Both the position numbers and the translations under genes were made by a program. DNA of 64,000 nt, taken from NCBI GenBank assembly GCA_018818835.1, contig JAHIRD010000015.1, forward strand, positions 1 through 64,000, written 5' to 3'. The DNA is from Pseudomonadota bacterium (lineage in GTDB: Bacteria > Desulfobacterota > Desulfobacteria > Desulfobacterales > Desulfolunaceae). The stretch's first letter is position 1; each line of letters begins with the position of its first letter. The notes under the pieces are model-generated. The model did not search any database and was not told the origin of the DNA. It saw only the letters and a program-made list of their open reading frames with translations. Shown here piece after piece: positions 1 through 9,783 of the stretch.

Positions 1-1
1 C

Positions 2-1975
2 GGTGTCATCGGCATAACAGAACTTCTTCTTGACACTCCCCTTGACCATAAACAACGGCATTACGCTAAACTTATTCGCGACAGTGGTGAAGCACTGCTC
101 ATTCTGATCAACGACATTCTGGATTTTTCCAAGATTGAAGCTGGAAAGCTTGATCTTAATATTCTGAACTTCGACTTACAGAGCCTGCTCGACGACGTGG
201 CTGCCATGGTTTACATTCAAGCCCATGAAAAAGGCCTGGCTCTGCTCTACTCCGCCGAGCCAGAAGTTCCTATCATGCTGCGCGGGGATCCGGGACGTTT
301 GCGCCAGATTCTTACCAATCTTTCAGGAAATGCGGTAAAGTTCACCCATTCAGGTGAGATATTTGTCCATGTGGGACGTGTCACCGAGACAGAAAATGAC
401 GTCTTGCTTCGCTTTTCCGTGCGGGACACAGGAATAGGAATCCCAAAAAACAAAATCGGCATTCTCTTCTCAAAATTCACCCAGGTGGACAGGTCAACCA
501 TACGTAACTGCTGTGGCAGCGGCCTTGGCCTGGCCATATCCAAGCAATTGGCAGAAATGATGGGCGGCAAAATCGGTGTTGAGAGCCAAGAGGGAGTCGG
601 CTCCAATTTTTGGTTTACGGTTCGCTTGGAAAAACAAGGTAAAGGGGCAAATGACCAGCGACAATACTCTCCTGGTCTATCCAGTATGAGGGTTCTGATC
701 GTGGATGGTGTCCCTGCCAACCGTGAGATTCTGATCTCGCAAATGAGGTCCTGGGGTTTGAACCCATCCGAAGCCAACGATGGTAAGTCTGCATTTACGT
801 CCCTTGAATTGGCGCTGGATGAGAATGACCCCTTTCGTATTATCATGATCGATATGAAGCTGCCTGACATGTCGGGGGAGGCCCTGGGCCTTGCCATCAA
901 AAAAGATCCCCGGATGGCTGAACTCCGGATGCTGATTTTGACCTCCATGGGGATCCGGGGTGATGGCAAACACTTTGGAACACTCGGCTTTGACGGATAC
1001 CTGACCAGACCCTTTAATAATCATGCACTTCAAACGATGCTGGGTATGATCCTTAACAAAAAGGACGGCGAAAAAAAAGTCCCCCCGGCCCTTGTTACCC
1101 ATCACATGGCCCGTGAGTCCATCAACGTTTTTTCCGGCCGCAAAATAAGCATTCTCATCGCCGAGGATAACATAACCAATCAGCAGGTCGCCCTGGGCAT
1201 CATCACTAAACTGGGCCTGAACGCCCATGCTGTGTTCAACGGAGCAGACGCTGTCAAAGCGCTTGAATCCTTGGCCTATGATCTGGTCTTCATGGACGTT
1301 CAAATGCCCCTGATGGATGGGCTGGAAGCCACACGAATCATACGTGACCCCACCTCCGGGGTCCTCAACCACACGATACCCATTATCGCCATGACCGCAT
1401 ACGCCATGCAGGGTGACCGTGAAACATGCCTGACCGCTGGAATGAACGATTACATCACGAAACCCGTGGATGCACTGTCCATGGCAAACCTAATCGAAAC
1501 GTGGCTACCACCCGGAAAAATGGCTGACCATGGGCATGGGCCACGGGCTACCAGTTCAGGCGACATGGACAGACCGTTAAGTGCTGAAAGACGCCCGGCA
1601 TCCACCCCCGAAGCGCCTCTGATTTTTAACTGGAAAGCCGTGCTGGACCGCCTTATGAATGACGAAGAGCTTGCCTTCATGGTCCTCGAGGGTTTTATGG
1701 ACGATATCCCAAAAAAAATTTTATCCCTCAAGAATCTGTTGGACACGGACGATTCAAAAGGTTCCGAGATGATCGCCCACACCATCAAAGGTGCGGCATC
1801 AAATGTGGGCGGTGATTGTTTGCAAGCCGTTGCCCTTGTCATTGAAAAAGCGTCCAGAAACGGTGATTTAATTTCAGCCAAGGCAAATATCCAGAACCTG
1901 GAAACCCAGTTTGCGCGATTAAAAGCCGCTATCAATGATCTAAAAATCATATCTAAAAAGGAGGTATTAAATTGA
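2..1975 (+). CDS. Hybrid sensor histidine kinase, 5' end cut by window
   Basis: This is the C-terminal 657 residues of a membrane-type hybrid kinase of the BarA/TorS class. Reading from base 2, the first ~60 residues are the end of a HisKA dimerisation helix pair (INDILDFSKIEAGKL). The phospho-accepting His lies just before base 1. Next come an HATPase_c domain (N-box NLSGNAVKF, DTGIGIP, GSGLGLAI), two receiver domains and a C-terminal HPt domain (AHTIKGAASNVG). Receiver 1 looks degenerate: its acidic pair reads VDG and the conserved Lys is replaced (YLTRPF). Receiver 2 is canonical (AEDN, FMDVQMP, TKP). This points to a His-Asp-His-Asp relay. The sensor domain is outside the window, so the signal is unknown. 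The stop codon overlaps the start of the next gene. Confidence 0.93.
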   Translation, partial: GVIGITELLLDTPLDHKQRHYAKLIRDSGEALLILINDILDFSKIEAGKLDLNILNFDLQSLLDDVAAMVYIQAHEKGLALLYSAEPEVPIMLRGDPGRLRQILTNLSGNAVKFTHSGEIFVHVGRVTETENDVLLRFSVRDTGIGIPKNKIGILFSKFTQVDRSTIRNCCGSGLGLAISKQLAEMMGGKIGVESQEGVGSNFWFTVRLEKQGKGANDQRQYSPGLSSMRVLIVDGVPANREILISQMRSWGLNPSEANDGKSAFTSLELALDENDPFRIIMIDMKLPDMSGEALGLAIKKDPRMAELRMLILTSMGIRGDGKHFGTLGFDGYLTRPFNNHALQTMLGMILNKKDGEKKVPPALVTHHMARESINVFSGRKISILIAEDNITNQQVALGIITKLGLNAHAVFNGADAVKALESLAYDLVFMDVQMPLMDGLEATRIIRDPTSGVLNHTIPIIAMTAYAMQGDRETCLTAGMNDYITKPVDALSMANLIETWLPPGKMADHGHGPRATSSGDMDRPLSAERRPASTPEAPLIFNWKAVLDRLMNDEELAFMVLEGFMDDIPKKILSLKNLLDTDDSKGSEMIAHTIKGAASNVGGDCLQAVALVIEKASRNGDLISAKANIQNLETQFARLKAAINDLKIISKKEVLN

Positions 1976-2367
1976 AAACACTTATCGTAGAAGACGATTT
2001 TACAAGCCGCCTGCTCCTCCAGGAACTCCTGAAAAGTTACGGCCAACAACACATCGCTGTTAACGGAGAAGAGGCTGTGGAGGCGGTCCAAAAAGCCCTG
2101 GAAGATGACGAACCATACGATTTGATATGCCTGGACATCATGATGCCGAAAAAAAATGGCCAACAGGCCCTCAAGGAAATTCGTGCCCATGAAGAGGCCC
2201 GGGGAATTTTTTCATCAGATGGATCGAAAATTATTATGATCTCGGCTCTTGATGATATGAAAAACCTGGGTGCGGCATACACAAACCTGTGCGATGCTTA
2301 CCTTGTAAAACCCATTGCCAAAGCCAAGTTTATCTTAACACTTCAGGAACTGGACCTAATTCCCTGA
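1972..2367 (+). CDS. Single-domain response regulator (CheY-like)
   Basis: This 131-residue protein is a receiver domain with no output domain. The acidic pocket (EDD), phospho-acceptor (CLDIMMP), Ser/Thr switch (MISA) and Lys (VKP) are all present. It probably takes phosphate from the HPt domain of the upstream hybrid kinase, and the target is not evident. I chose a TTG start at 1972 because AAGGAGGT at 1958-1965 is well spaced from it and the TTG overlaps the kinase TGA, which implies translational coupling. The next in-frame ATG would remove part of the receiver fold. Confidence 0.9.
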   Translation: MKTLIVEDDFTSRLLLQELLKSYGQQHIAVNGEEAVEAVQKALEDDEPYDLICLDIMMPKKNGQQALKEIRAHEEARGIFSSDGSKIIMISALDDMKNLGAAYTNLCDAYLVKPIAKAKFILTLQELDLIP

Positions 2368-2373
2368 TTTTTT

Positions 2374-2437
2374 CATGGACGAACACGGACATGCACGGAC
2401 AGCCATGGACCTTCACGGACGGTCGATGCCCTTGGTT
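2374..2437. repeat. GGACGGTCGATGCCC repeat, copy 1
   Basis: This short intergenic stretch is built from ACGGACATG-like units and ends in a 21-bp block (2417-2437) that recurs exactly at 4887-4907. It lies between the response regulator and the convergent lipoprotein gene, so it may also act in 3' end formation. No T-tract follows it. Confidence 0.6.
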
Positions 2438-2464
2438 TCAGATTGTCATCAGCGTGTAACTTGC

Positions 2465-4675
2465 TCATTCATAGGCACCCGCCGAATAAGGGATTGACCT
2501 TTCATTGCCGTTTACATCGTATCGGATATCCATTCCGTAGCGTTCTTGGAATAATGCAAAGGGATCTGTGCCATCAGCAGCGGTATCGGCACCCAGGCCC
2601 AAGGCTTGGCTAAGGGGTGCGATGCTGAAATCCCGTTCAGGGTATGTGGTGAAAAGATTTGCCAAAAGTGGGTCAAGGTTAAGATTACCATAGACATGAT
2701 CATCAGCCCCTTCCCATTCACTCAAAGAATCGTAACCAAAGGTACTGTTACCCCAACCCACATGAAAATTATCTTCATCCCAGAAAATATTGTTATGAAC
2801 CCAGACGAAATCATTTGGATTATAGGAGACAAAAGTCCCCACAAGGGGGTCATCACTGATGGACTGTACGATGTTATTCCATACAAATGCGCCATCCCTG
2901 GCATTTCTGATCTCTCCGATTTTCATCACCAGACCGCTTTCACATTCAACACACGTATTGAATGCGATGTAATGGATTGCAAAGGGCTTCCAGGCTGAAA
3001 TCCCAAATCCACCGCGCCAGGAACTCGTCAAATCCGGATAGGTAAACCGGCGGATATTGTAGAATCGGTTACCCAGTATAAATAGAGTACCATAATCATC
3101 CAGAGAGTCCTCTTCATTGGTATCTGTCTGCTGGATACCGAAATCAGAATCATGAAATTCATTATTAATAAACCAGACCCAGTCCGGACCGTATTGCATG
3201 CCTGAGGACTGACCGTTTCCGCCTGTGACTCCCCGGTTACCCCAGGAGCGACAGGACGAGACAATAAAATTACTGGATCGTTTGGCCCACCATCCGCTTT
3301 GGCGGCTGTCTCCATGGGTGTTGCCCCCCATATAGATGTGATGAACCAACTCGCGCCAGTCCACATTCGGGACTCCCAGGGAAATGGCTTGCACCTGATT
3401 GCCGGAAATTTGCTGGGAATGACAGTCAAGGATCCAGATATGATGTGTGCTGTTTGTCGTTACCCCATCCTGGGTCCGGGTGCTGATGCCCACCATATGA
3501 TTATCGCAATCGGTCGTACTCCAGTCACAACCGCGCGCTTCTGAATTAGCGGCCTCAATGGCGCTAACGTCATAAATCATAATATGATGTGTTTCTGTTC
3601 CCCCTTCAAGATTTGATGAGCTGATTTGGAAAATACCGGATCCACCCCCAATATAACTCCACCGCTGAATAAAAAGATGGCGCAAGGTAACGTGGTGTGT
3701 GCTGCCCCGGCTGCCATTATAGGTCGTCATGATGGCACTGTTCAAAGTATTTTTCACCGCACCGGCAGCTTCCGGGTCCCATGTTAGGTTTTCAATGGTG
3801 ACCCAGGAGGACCCTTCCAGTGAGAATTGAGCTGAACCCGCTAAAATGGCATGGTTATCCGGATCACTGGTGACCCAGCAGGGGGCTTCAGCTGTCCCGA
3901 AAAATCGCCAGAGCCCTGCACCACTGTTATAGGGTCCTCCCTGGATTTCGATATAGGTTCCAGGTTCAAAATCACTTTTACTCCCCATAAGCGTGGCCCG
4001 GGGACGCTGTGGCGTCCCATATACGATGCCATCAATGGCATTATCGCCCATATCCGTATCGGTTGAATCCCCATGGGTATTATCAATATACCAATGATTT
4101 TCAACGACAGTACCCGGCCAACCACTTGGCCAGCCCGGGGTCTCCACGGTACGCGGATCCATGGTCCAGGGTTCCGGATTCGCCTGCCAGTCTGCGTCAC
4201 TGTTATCAAAATTATTGGTCAGGAGAACATGGGGCAGAGGAATTCCAGTATAATTTTCAACTTCATCATCACGTCCAAGCACATAAATGGAAAATTCTGG
4301 CAAGGCCGTGGTATCACTGCCATCTGTGACTGAAATCAAAATATGTTCATAGGTGCCTTCATCCTCAGCCCCGGGAATACCGGATATGACACCTGTTGTG
4401 CTGTCAAAGACTACCCAGTCAGGCATGTTGGTAATGGAAAAAGCAAGTGAGTCTCCGTCTGCATCAAAAGCCAAAGGAGAAAAGGTGTAGGTGTTTCCTG
4501 CCACAACAAGGGTCAAGGGTGTCCCACTGATGGTGGGAGGCGTGTTGGCATCGGTATTGTTGCCCGTGGGTGGGGTGTCGGTATCGTTATTATTATCAGT
4601 GGATGTGCAGTTCACAAGAACCATCATGATAAACAACACAATAATGAGCCGCCTGGCCCATGCATCTCGTTTCAT
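2465..4675 (-). CDS. Secreted lipoprotein with Ig-like and parallel beta-helix domains
   Basis: The product has 736 residues. An N-terminal hydrophobic segment ends in a lipobox (VLVNC, Cys 23), followed by a Thr/Asn/Asp-rich linker, so it is probably an exported lipoprotein. Residues ~45-135 look like a cadherin/putative-Ig (He_PIG type) module (SGTPLTLVVAGNTYTFSP, GVISGIPG). The remaining ~550 residues have the Asn/Gly/Trp-rich pattern of right-handed parallel beta-helix proteins (HHIMIYDVS, HHIWILDCH). Beta-helix proteins often bind or cleave polysaccharide, but no catalytic residues can be assigned here. The gene stands alone, and the upstream region carries an AT-rich promoter candidate. 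Confidence 0.85.
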   Translation of the reverse strand: MKRDAWARRLIIVLFIMMVLVNCTSTDNNNDTDTPPTGNNTDANTPPTISGTPLTLVVAGNTYTFSPLAFDADGDSLAFSITNMPDWVVFDSTTGVISGIPGAEDEGTYEHILISVTDGSDTTALPEFSIYVLGRDDEVENYTGIPLPHVLLTNNFDNSDADWQANPEPWTMDPRTVETPGWPSGWPGTVVENHWYIDNTHGDSTDTDMGDNAIDGIVYGTPQRPRATLMGSKSDFEPGTYIEIQGGPYNSGAGLWRFFGTAEAPCWVTSDPDNHAILAGSAQFSLEGSSWVTIENLTWDPEAAGAVKNTLNSAIMTTYNGSRGSTHHVTLRHLFIQRWSYIGGGSGIFQISSSNLEGGTETHHIMIYDVSAIEAANSEARGCDWSTTDCDNHMVGISTRTQDGVTTNSTHHIWILDCHSQQISGNQVQAISLGVPNVDWRELVHHIYMGGNTHGDSRQSGWWAKRSSNFIVSSCRSWGNRGVTGGNGQSSGMQYGPDWVWFINNEFHDSDFGIQQTDTNEEDSLDDYGTLFILGNRFYNIRRFTYPDLTSSWRGGFGISAWKPFAIHYIAFNTCVECESGLVMKIGEIRNARDGAFVWNNIVQSISDDPLVGTFVSYNPNDFVWVHNNIFWDEDNFHVGWGNSTFGYDSLSEWEGADDHVYGNLNLDPLLANLFTTYPERDFSIAPLSQALGLGADTAADGTDPFALFQERYGMDIRYDVNGNERSIPYSAGAYE

Positions 4676-4735
4676 TAATCCCCCTTAAAAATTGTTTCCA
4701 ATATTGTGGACGGAATTCAGAAATATAAAAACAGC

Positions 4736-4766
4736 ATTATATTAAGTATATACTGTTTATAGTCAA
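4736..4766 (-). promoter_or_regulatory. Candidate sigma-70 promoter for the lipoprotein gene
   Basis: On the minus strand TTGACT (4766-4761) is followed after 19 bp by a perfect TATAAT (4741-4736), about 60 bp before the ATG. The spacer is longer than the usual 17 bp, so this is tentative. Confidence 0.4.
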
Positions 4767-4854
4767 CAAAACAAACTTATGTAAACAATGTTATTAAATA
4801 TTTCCAATTTTTTGCAGATCAACACAAGGAGGCCGATAGAATTGAATGGGGGGA

Positions 4855-4950
4855 AGGGAATAACAGGGACGGACATGGACTTGTGGGGACGGTCGATGCC
4901 CTTGGTTCCGAGCCTGTGTCTGTCCTTGCCTGTCCGTGCTCGTCCCCAAA
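4855..4950. repeat. GGACGGTCGATGCCC repeat, copy 2, imperfect palindrome
   Basis: This copy repeats the 21-bp block of copy 1 (here 4887-4907). It is flanked by GGGACGGACATGGAC on the left and a roughly complementary run (TGTCCTTGCCTGTCCGTGC) on the right, so the whole is an imperfect palindrome of about 95 bp. The rest of the 4676-5138 gap shows no gene that I can support. Confidence 0.6.
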
Positions 4951-5138
4951 CGTCTAATAAAACTAAAACATCCACAGCCATCCAGCCAAAAGACGCTCAC
5001 TCATGGTGTGCTTGCCCGAAGGCCCCCGGGTTCGACGCAGGGTCCTGATCACCTCCATGCGGGTGTCGGAAGGAGAACATGGATTATACAATGTTATTCC
5101 GAACATATGCCCCACCCCTTAGGTCAAGTCAATTTCTT

Positions 5139-6827
5139 TTATATTTTAAACGTGCTGACCAATGTCATTAATGTATCGGCCATATGTGTCAAGTCATTGG
5201 CACTTGAATTCAGCATTGTACTGCTTTCAGCCATTTCCGTCGCGGATCTGTTCACATCGGATATGTCCGATGCAATCTCTGATGTCGCTTCAGTGCCCTG
5301 TGCTATATTTTCATTCATATCCAGAAGCCCGCTTGAAGCTTGGGAAATATTACTGGCAACCTCTTTCATTGTTACCGATTGTTCCTCAATGGCTGCTGCA
5401 ATAGAAACGACAATTTCGTTTGCTTCATTGATGACATTGGTAATCTTTTCAATGTCGTCTACTGATTCGCCTGTTGACTCCTGTATACCTTTAATTCGTT
5501 TTTTTATCTCAAGGGTTGCTTCTGCTGTTTGCTTGGCCAGTTCTTTAATTTCATTGGCAACAACGGCGAAACCCTTTCCTGCCTCTCCGGCACGGGCTGC
5601 TTCTATCGTTGCATTCAATGCAAGCAGATTGGTCTGCTCCGAAATTTCTGTTATTGTTTCGGTTACAGAATTAATAGACATTGCGGCCTTTCCCAGTGCA
5701 TCAATTTTCCCTTTTGTTATAGCAGAAATGGATACGGCCTCACGTGTAATAGCCCTGGCTTTTTCAGAATTTTTTGCTATTTCGGACACAGTGGCCGTGA
5801 TTTCCTCGGCTGATGTCGCGACCATATTAATCCCAGTTGATGTCTCTTCCATTGCCGCTGCAATAGAGGTGATACGTGAGTTCATTCCACTCGCGGCCAC
5901 AGACACCGTATCGCATTTCGTAGACATATGACCTGCGCCCCCTGATAATTGTCCGGAAAGGTTTGACAGTTCCCCAGCAGCCATAGAAAGGGTTTTCGCA
6001 TTATCCATAATATCATGAACAACGTTTCTTATTCTTTCAAGAAAGAGGTTAAACCACTTGGATAACTCGCCAAGCTCATCTCGCGAATCCGTAGTCAACA
6101 TTTTTGTCAAATCACCTTCCCCTTCGGCAATATCTCTCAAACCTTCAACGGCATTGTTTACTGGGACCGTTATACTTCGACTGATAACAAAAGAAAGCAG
6201 CGCCCCTGCGAAAATACCACACAAAATTATACCGACCAGAACAAACGCTGTTCTATCATATGTTTTTCTGGAGTCATTCCATTCTTTCTCGGCAAGTTCC
6301 AGATTAACTTCAGTCAAACTGTTGAGCTTCCCTCTCATATTTTCAAACTGCTCTCTTGCCTGGGCAAGCGTCAGGTCCAACGCTAAGCGCCGGCCTTCTC
6401 TGGTATCTTCTTTTCTTCCATCAATGACCCTTCTGGACACAGCCTCCCAGGTTTCTCTTACAGCCTCATACTCCGTGATTAATGCCTTTTCATCTTTTCC
6501 GGATGACAGTGCTTTATACTTATCAAATCTTTCCCGGGCCTGCTTCAGGTTGGATTCGTAGTCATTTACCAAGGATTTAAAAACATCCGATTTTACGTTT
6601 GCAAAGATCATCGAACGTTCAGAAACAAGCAATTGCTGGAGGTCCCTGTCCGCTTCTGTTAAATAATCAATACTGTGGAGGCGTACCGAATATATCGAGT
6701 CAAGTTTAGCCTGAACCAGTTTAAGGCTGCTGAATGCGTAAATCCCGATAACAACCATAAAGACAATCATTAAACTAAAACCGATTCCAAGTTTTACCCG
6801 TATCTTAATATTCTTTAAAATATTCAT
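5139..6827 (-). CDS. Methyl-accepting chemotaxis protein
   Basis: This 562-residue chemoreceptor has a first membrane helix at residues ~10-30, a periplasmic four-helix-bundle-type sensor region (~35-190) and a second membrane helix (~193-215). A HAMP domain follows ([12 protein letters not shown]), then a long cytoplasmic signalling coiled coil. The hairpin tip is the highly conserved [19 protein letters not shown] segment, which binds CheA and CheW. The start has an upstream AGAGGA. The gene directly upstream on the same strand encodes a secreted sensor-like protein 31 bp away, so the two are probably co-transcribed and may act together. No CheA or CheW gene is present in the window. Confidence 0.95.
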   Translation of the reverse strand: MNILKNIKIRVKLGIGFSLMIVFMVVIGIYAFSSLKLVQAKLDSIYSVRLHSIDYLTEADRDLQQLLVSERSMIFANVKSDVFKSLVNDYESNLKQARERFDKYKALSSGKDEKALITEYEAVRETWEAVSRRVIDGRKEDTREGRRLALDLTLAQAREQFENMRGKLNSLTEVNLELAEKEWNDSRKTYDRTAFVLVGIILCGIFAGALLSFVISRSITVPVNNAVEGLRDIAEGEGDLTKMLTTDSRDELGELSKWFNLFLERIRNVVHDIMDNAKTLSMAAGELSNLSGQLSGGAGHMSTKCDTVSVAASGMNSRITSIAAAMEETSTGINMVATSAEEITATVSEIAKNSEKARAITREAVSISAITKGKIDALGKAAMSINSVTETITEISEQTNLLALNATIEAARAGEAGKGFAVVANEIKELAKQTAEATLEIKKRIKGIQESTGESVDDIEKITNVINEANEIVVSIAAAIEEQSVTMKEVASNISQASSGLLDMNENIAQGTEATSEIASDISDVNRSATEMAESSTMLNSSANDLTHMADTLMTLVSTFKI

Positions 6828-6858
6828 ACATCCTCTACTTATTTAAATTAAAACCGGG

Positions 6859-7413
6859 TTAATTCACCTTGTCTACATCAATCCCAAACGTTATAGCTCC
6901 AATCGCTTTATCGCCATCTTTAACAGGCACGGACACCTGAACGAGATAGGATTGGCTGCTTTCATCAAATTCAACGTCATCGATAAATACCGCTCCGGCG
7001 CCCTTGTTGAAGGAATTAATAAATTTGGCTTCATCACCTTGCCAGTAATCAGAGGTCTTATCGGTCATGGCTACGTTCCCACCAAGATTGTCCATGACAA
7101 ATATTTCCGCGTAAAACGGTTTTTGTGCCTGAATAGATCTCACGTGTTTTCCACACTCTGAATCCATTATCGCCTTCATAGAATCAGAAATCCCGGCTGT
7201 TGCCTTCCACGTTTCATCTGTTTTTTTAACCTGGTCCAGGGTTTTGCCTTTTGCATTTTCCTGTTTCACAGCGTCAACGATAACCGGGTCACTGCCCATT
7301 GCTGCAAGTGTTGAATGTGCTAAATCAACAATTTTTTTTGGTGCTTTTTCAGCGAAAGAAACCGATGGGAGGATAAGAATCAGTGCCATTAAAGTTAATT
7401 TGAATTTATTCAT
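6859..7413 (-). CDS. Secreted single-Cache (PDC) sensor-like protein
   Basis: The product has 184 residues. It starts with a cleavable signal peptide (MNKFKLTLMALILILPSVSFA) and has no later membrane segment, so it is probably periplasmic. The body matches the pattern of soluble PDC/Cache sensor proteins (QAQKPFYAEIFVMDNLGGNVA, TSDYWQGDEAKF, VQVSVPVKDGDKAIGAITFGID). I chose the start at 7413 because AAGGAG lies just upstream. A longer frame exists to 7503 but lacks a ribosome site and would bury the signal peptide. It sits immediately upstream of the chemoreceptor gene and may deliver a ligand signal to it. The ligand is unknown. Confidence 0.82.
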   Translation of the reverse strand: MNKFKLTLMALILILPSVSFAEKAPKKIVDLAHSTLAAMGSDPVIVDAVKQENAKGKTLDQVKKTDETWKATAGISDSMKAIMDSECGKHVRSIQAQKPFYAEIFVMDNLGGNVAMTDKTSDYWQGDEAKFINSFNKGAGAVFIDDVEFDESSQSYLVQVSVPVKDGDKAIGAITFGIDVDKVN

Positions 7414-7977
7414 TTTTGATCTCCTTAGGAAGCAGTTGTCACGCTGTTTAGATGTTTTAACATGAGGGCCATAATGAATTATTGGGGGCAACTCATCATT
7501 CAAAAATGGCTATACAAACGTATCAATTACCCGATATATTGAATTATTGATAAATGGGAAACTGTAACAAATAAATGAATTTCAAAAAGATTCTTATACA
7601 AATAGAGTTGAATAGAAAATATTAAGTTACTGATAATAATATAACATACCCCCATCAATTGCAATTTATTTTATATTTTTGCCTTGGGAATAAACAAAGA
7701 CGTTTTAATCCTTACCTTTCAGACTCCTTTTGAATATGGTTTAAATATATCACCCGTCACGATGAGTCGTGACAAATTTCCCAATTCCATCCGTACATAT
7801 TTGTTTAAACAAACCTTTAGAAAACTGAAAAGAACGGTTACAATGGAACGTTTTATATTATTATATTGAGATATTCTTTTGGATGAGCGCAAAGAAGATA
7901 TACCCACACTCCCATGGGGCATGGGGCATGCGTTTCCCAAACCTTGAAAATCGTTCAACACACCCTGGGAGGACCAC
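7414..7977. other. AT-rich intergenic region, no gene seen
   Basis: About 560 bp separate the divergent secreted sensor gene and the acetyltransferase-nitrilase gene. The region is AT-rich from 7500 to 7680 and has a short GGGGCAT reiteration near 7916-7930. A 61-codon frame inside it has no ribosome site and no recognisable sequence. Promoters for both flanking genes must lie here, but I see no convincing -35/-10 pair. Confidence 0.5.
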
Positions 7978-9510
7978 ATGGAAAACAAGGCCATGACCCA
8001 CAAACTGGAAACACGGAACCTGCGCATATCGGACTACGAGGATATGCGAGTCATGATGGACGTTTCGTATTCGGGCATGGGCGGCGCCTGGAAAAAAGAA
8101 GAGTTTGCCACACTTTTATCACTGTTTGCCGAAGGACAGATCTGCATTGAAGACCAAGGGGTGGTGGTGGCGGTGGCATTGACACTGATCATTGACTATT
8201 CCAATCTGGAGCAGAATCACTCCTACGAGGATATTGTCTCTGACGGACGGTTTGAAAGTCATGATAGTGACGGGGATTACCTGTATGGCATAGACATGGT
8301 GGTGCACAAGGACTATCAGGGCATGCGTCTTGGGCGAAGACTTTACGACGCCCGCAAAGAGCTGTGTGAAAAGCTTAATATCAAAGGCATTATTGTGGGG
8401 GGACGCATACCCGGGTATTCAAAGTATCATAAAGAGATGAGCCCCAATGAGTATATCCAGAAGGTGAAAAACCGCGAAATTGTTGACAAGGTGTTGACCT
8501 TTCAACTGTCCAACGATTTTCACCCCAAACGGGCCATTCGGAACTATATTCCCGAGGACAAAGCGTCCAAGAGCCATGCCGTGTTTCTGGTCTGGGACAA
8601 TATTTTTTATCAGGCCGCCAAAAAATTCGTGTGGGGTCGAAAATCCAATGTCCGGCTCGGAATTGTCCAGTGGCAGATGCGACCCTTCAAGTCTTTCGAG
8701 GAACTGCTCCAGCAAGTAGAGTTTTTCGTGGATACAGTCTCAGGGTACCATGCCGACTTGATCCTGTTCCCGGAGCTGTTCAACGCCCCGTTGCTGGCAC
8801 AGTACAACCAGGAAGACCCGCCCCAGGCTATGCGTCATCTGGCAGAGTACACCGAGCTTTTACGGCAGGAAATGATCCGGATGGCGGTGAGCTACAACAT
8901 CAACATCGTGGCGGGAAGCCTACCTCAAAATGTGGATGAAAAACTGTATAATGTATCGTTTCTCTGTCGCCGGGACGGGACCTGGGATTTCCAGCACAAA
9001 CTCCACATCACACCGGATGAACAAGAGTGCTGGGGTCTTCGGGGCGGTGATGAACTGAAAATATTCAATACAGATATCGGGCAAATCGGCATTTTGATCT
9101 GTTATGATGTGGAATTCCCGGAACTGAGCCGTCTGCTTGCAGACAAAGGCATGAAAATCCTTCTCGTTCCGTTCTGGACAGATACCCAGAACGGCTACCT
9201 CCGGATCCGGCGTTGTGCCCAGGCCCGGGCCATTGAAAACGAATGTTATGTAGCCATTTCGGGAAGCGTGGGCAACCTTCCAAAAGTTGAGAACATGGAT
9301 ATCCAGTATTCCCAGTCCGCCATTTTCACCCCCTCGGACTTTGCCTTTCCACATGATGCCGTAGCAGCAGAAACCACCGCCAACAATGAAATGACGCTTA
9401 TTGCTGATATCGACCTGGACCTATTGAGGGAACTCAGGAAGCATGGCAGTGTCAGAAATCTTGAAAGCCGGAGAAAGGATCTTTATAAGATTGAGTGGGT
9501 CAAATCCTGA
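7978..9510 (+). CDS. GNAT acetyltransferase fused to nitrilase-superfamily hydrolase
   Basis: This 510-residue protein has two catalytic modules. Residues ~10-180 form a GNAT acyltransferase, with the acyl-CoA loop around DYQGMRLGRRLYDARKEL. Residues ~225-500 form a carbon-nitrogen hydrolase with the Glu-Lys-Cys triad at Glu266 (LFPELF), Lys341 (QHKLH) and Cys375 (LICYDVEFP). The same fusion architecture is known in other bacteria but its substrate is not settled. A plausible role is acylation and deamidation in amino-acid or amine metabolism, which is inference. The start has a good GGGAGG at 7967-7972. It appears to be a single-gene unit. Confidence 0.92.
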   Translation: MENKAMTHKLETRNLRISDYEDMRVMMDVSYSGMGGAWKKEEFATLLSLFAEGQICIEDQGVVVAVALTLIIDYSNLEQNHSYEDIVSDGRFESHDSDGDYLYGIDMVVHKDYQGMRLGRRLYDARKELCEKLNIKGIIVGGRIPGYSKYHKEMSPNEYIQKVKNREIVDKVLTFQLSNDFHPKRAIRNYIPEDKASKSHAVFLVWDNIFYQAAKKFVWGRKSNVRLGIVQWQMRPFKSFEELLQQVEFFVDTVSGYHADLILFPELFNAPLLAQYNQEDPPQAMRHLAEYTELLRQEMIRMAVSYNINIVAGSLPQNVDEKLYNVSFLCRRDGTWDFQHKLHITPDEQECWGLRGGDELKIFNTDIGQIGILICYDVEFPELSRLLADKGMKILLVPFWTDTQNGYLRIRRCAQARAIENECYVAISGSVGNLPKVENMDIQYSQSAIFTPSDFAFPHDAVAAETTANNEMTLIADIDLDLLRELRKHGSVRNLESRRKDLYKIEWVKS

Positions 9511-9711
9511 CGGGCTCCGTTAAAATTTTTGACCAGGCCACGTATTAATAACATTGCGGATCACGGAAAAAGGCCGATGAATAATCTGGCACATGAGTGA
9601 TGGAAACGAATGAGCGATTTATAAAGAATACGACAAAGATAAATGGAAGGTGGTAGGGTTTTAACAGATACTTTCTTAAGAGTGGAATAATGATCCATAA
9701 GGAGGTGTTTA

Positions 9712-9783
9712 ATGAAAAAGAAGCGACGGAAATACACACACGAGCCTTCGGTCATGATCAACAGTCTGTTTAAAATAATCTAA
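9712..9783 (+). pseudogene. 23-codon frame with strong ribosome site, possible IS3 OrfA remnant
   Basis: An ATG at 9712 follows a near-perfect AAGGAGGTG (9699-9707). The frame reads MKKKRRKYTHEPS and stops after 23 codons. The first ten residues resemble the N-terminus of IS3-family OrfA transposases (KRRKYTPEFK type), after which the similarity ends abruptly. I read this as a deleted insertion-sequence remnant. A genuine small basic peptide is an alternative. Confidence 0.4.

Noticed and set aside
247-1372. Two long minus-strand frames opposite the histidine kinase
   Set aside because: They lie fully within a clear kinase coding region and encode nothing recognisable.
4936-5931. 331-codon frame antisense to the chemoreceptor gene
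   Set aside because: It is the complement of a conserved Ala/Ser-rich chemoreceptor coding region. The translation is low-complexity hydrophobic/Ser sequence with no family pattern and no ribosome site.
7684-7869. 61-codon frame in the 7.4-8.0 kb gap
   Set aside because: There is no ribosome site, no recognisable sequence, and it lies in AT-rich intergenic DNA.
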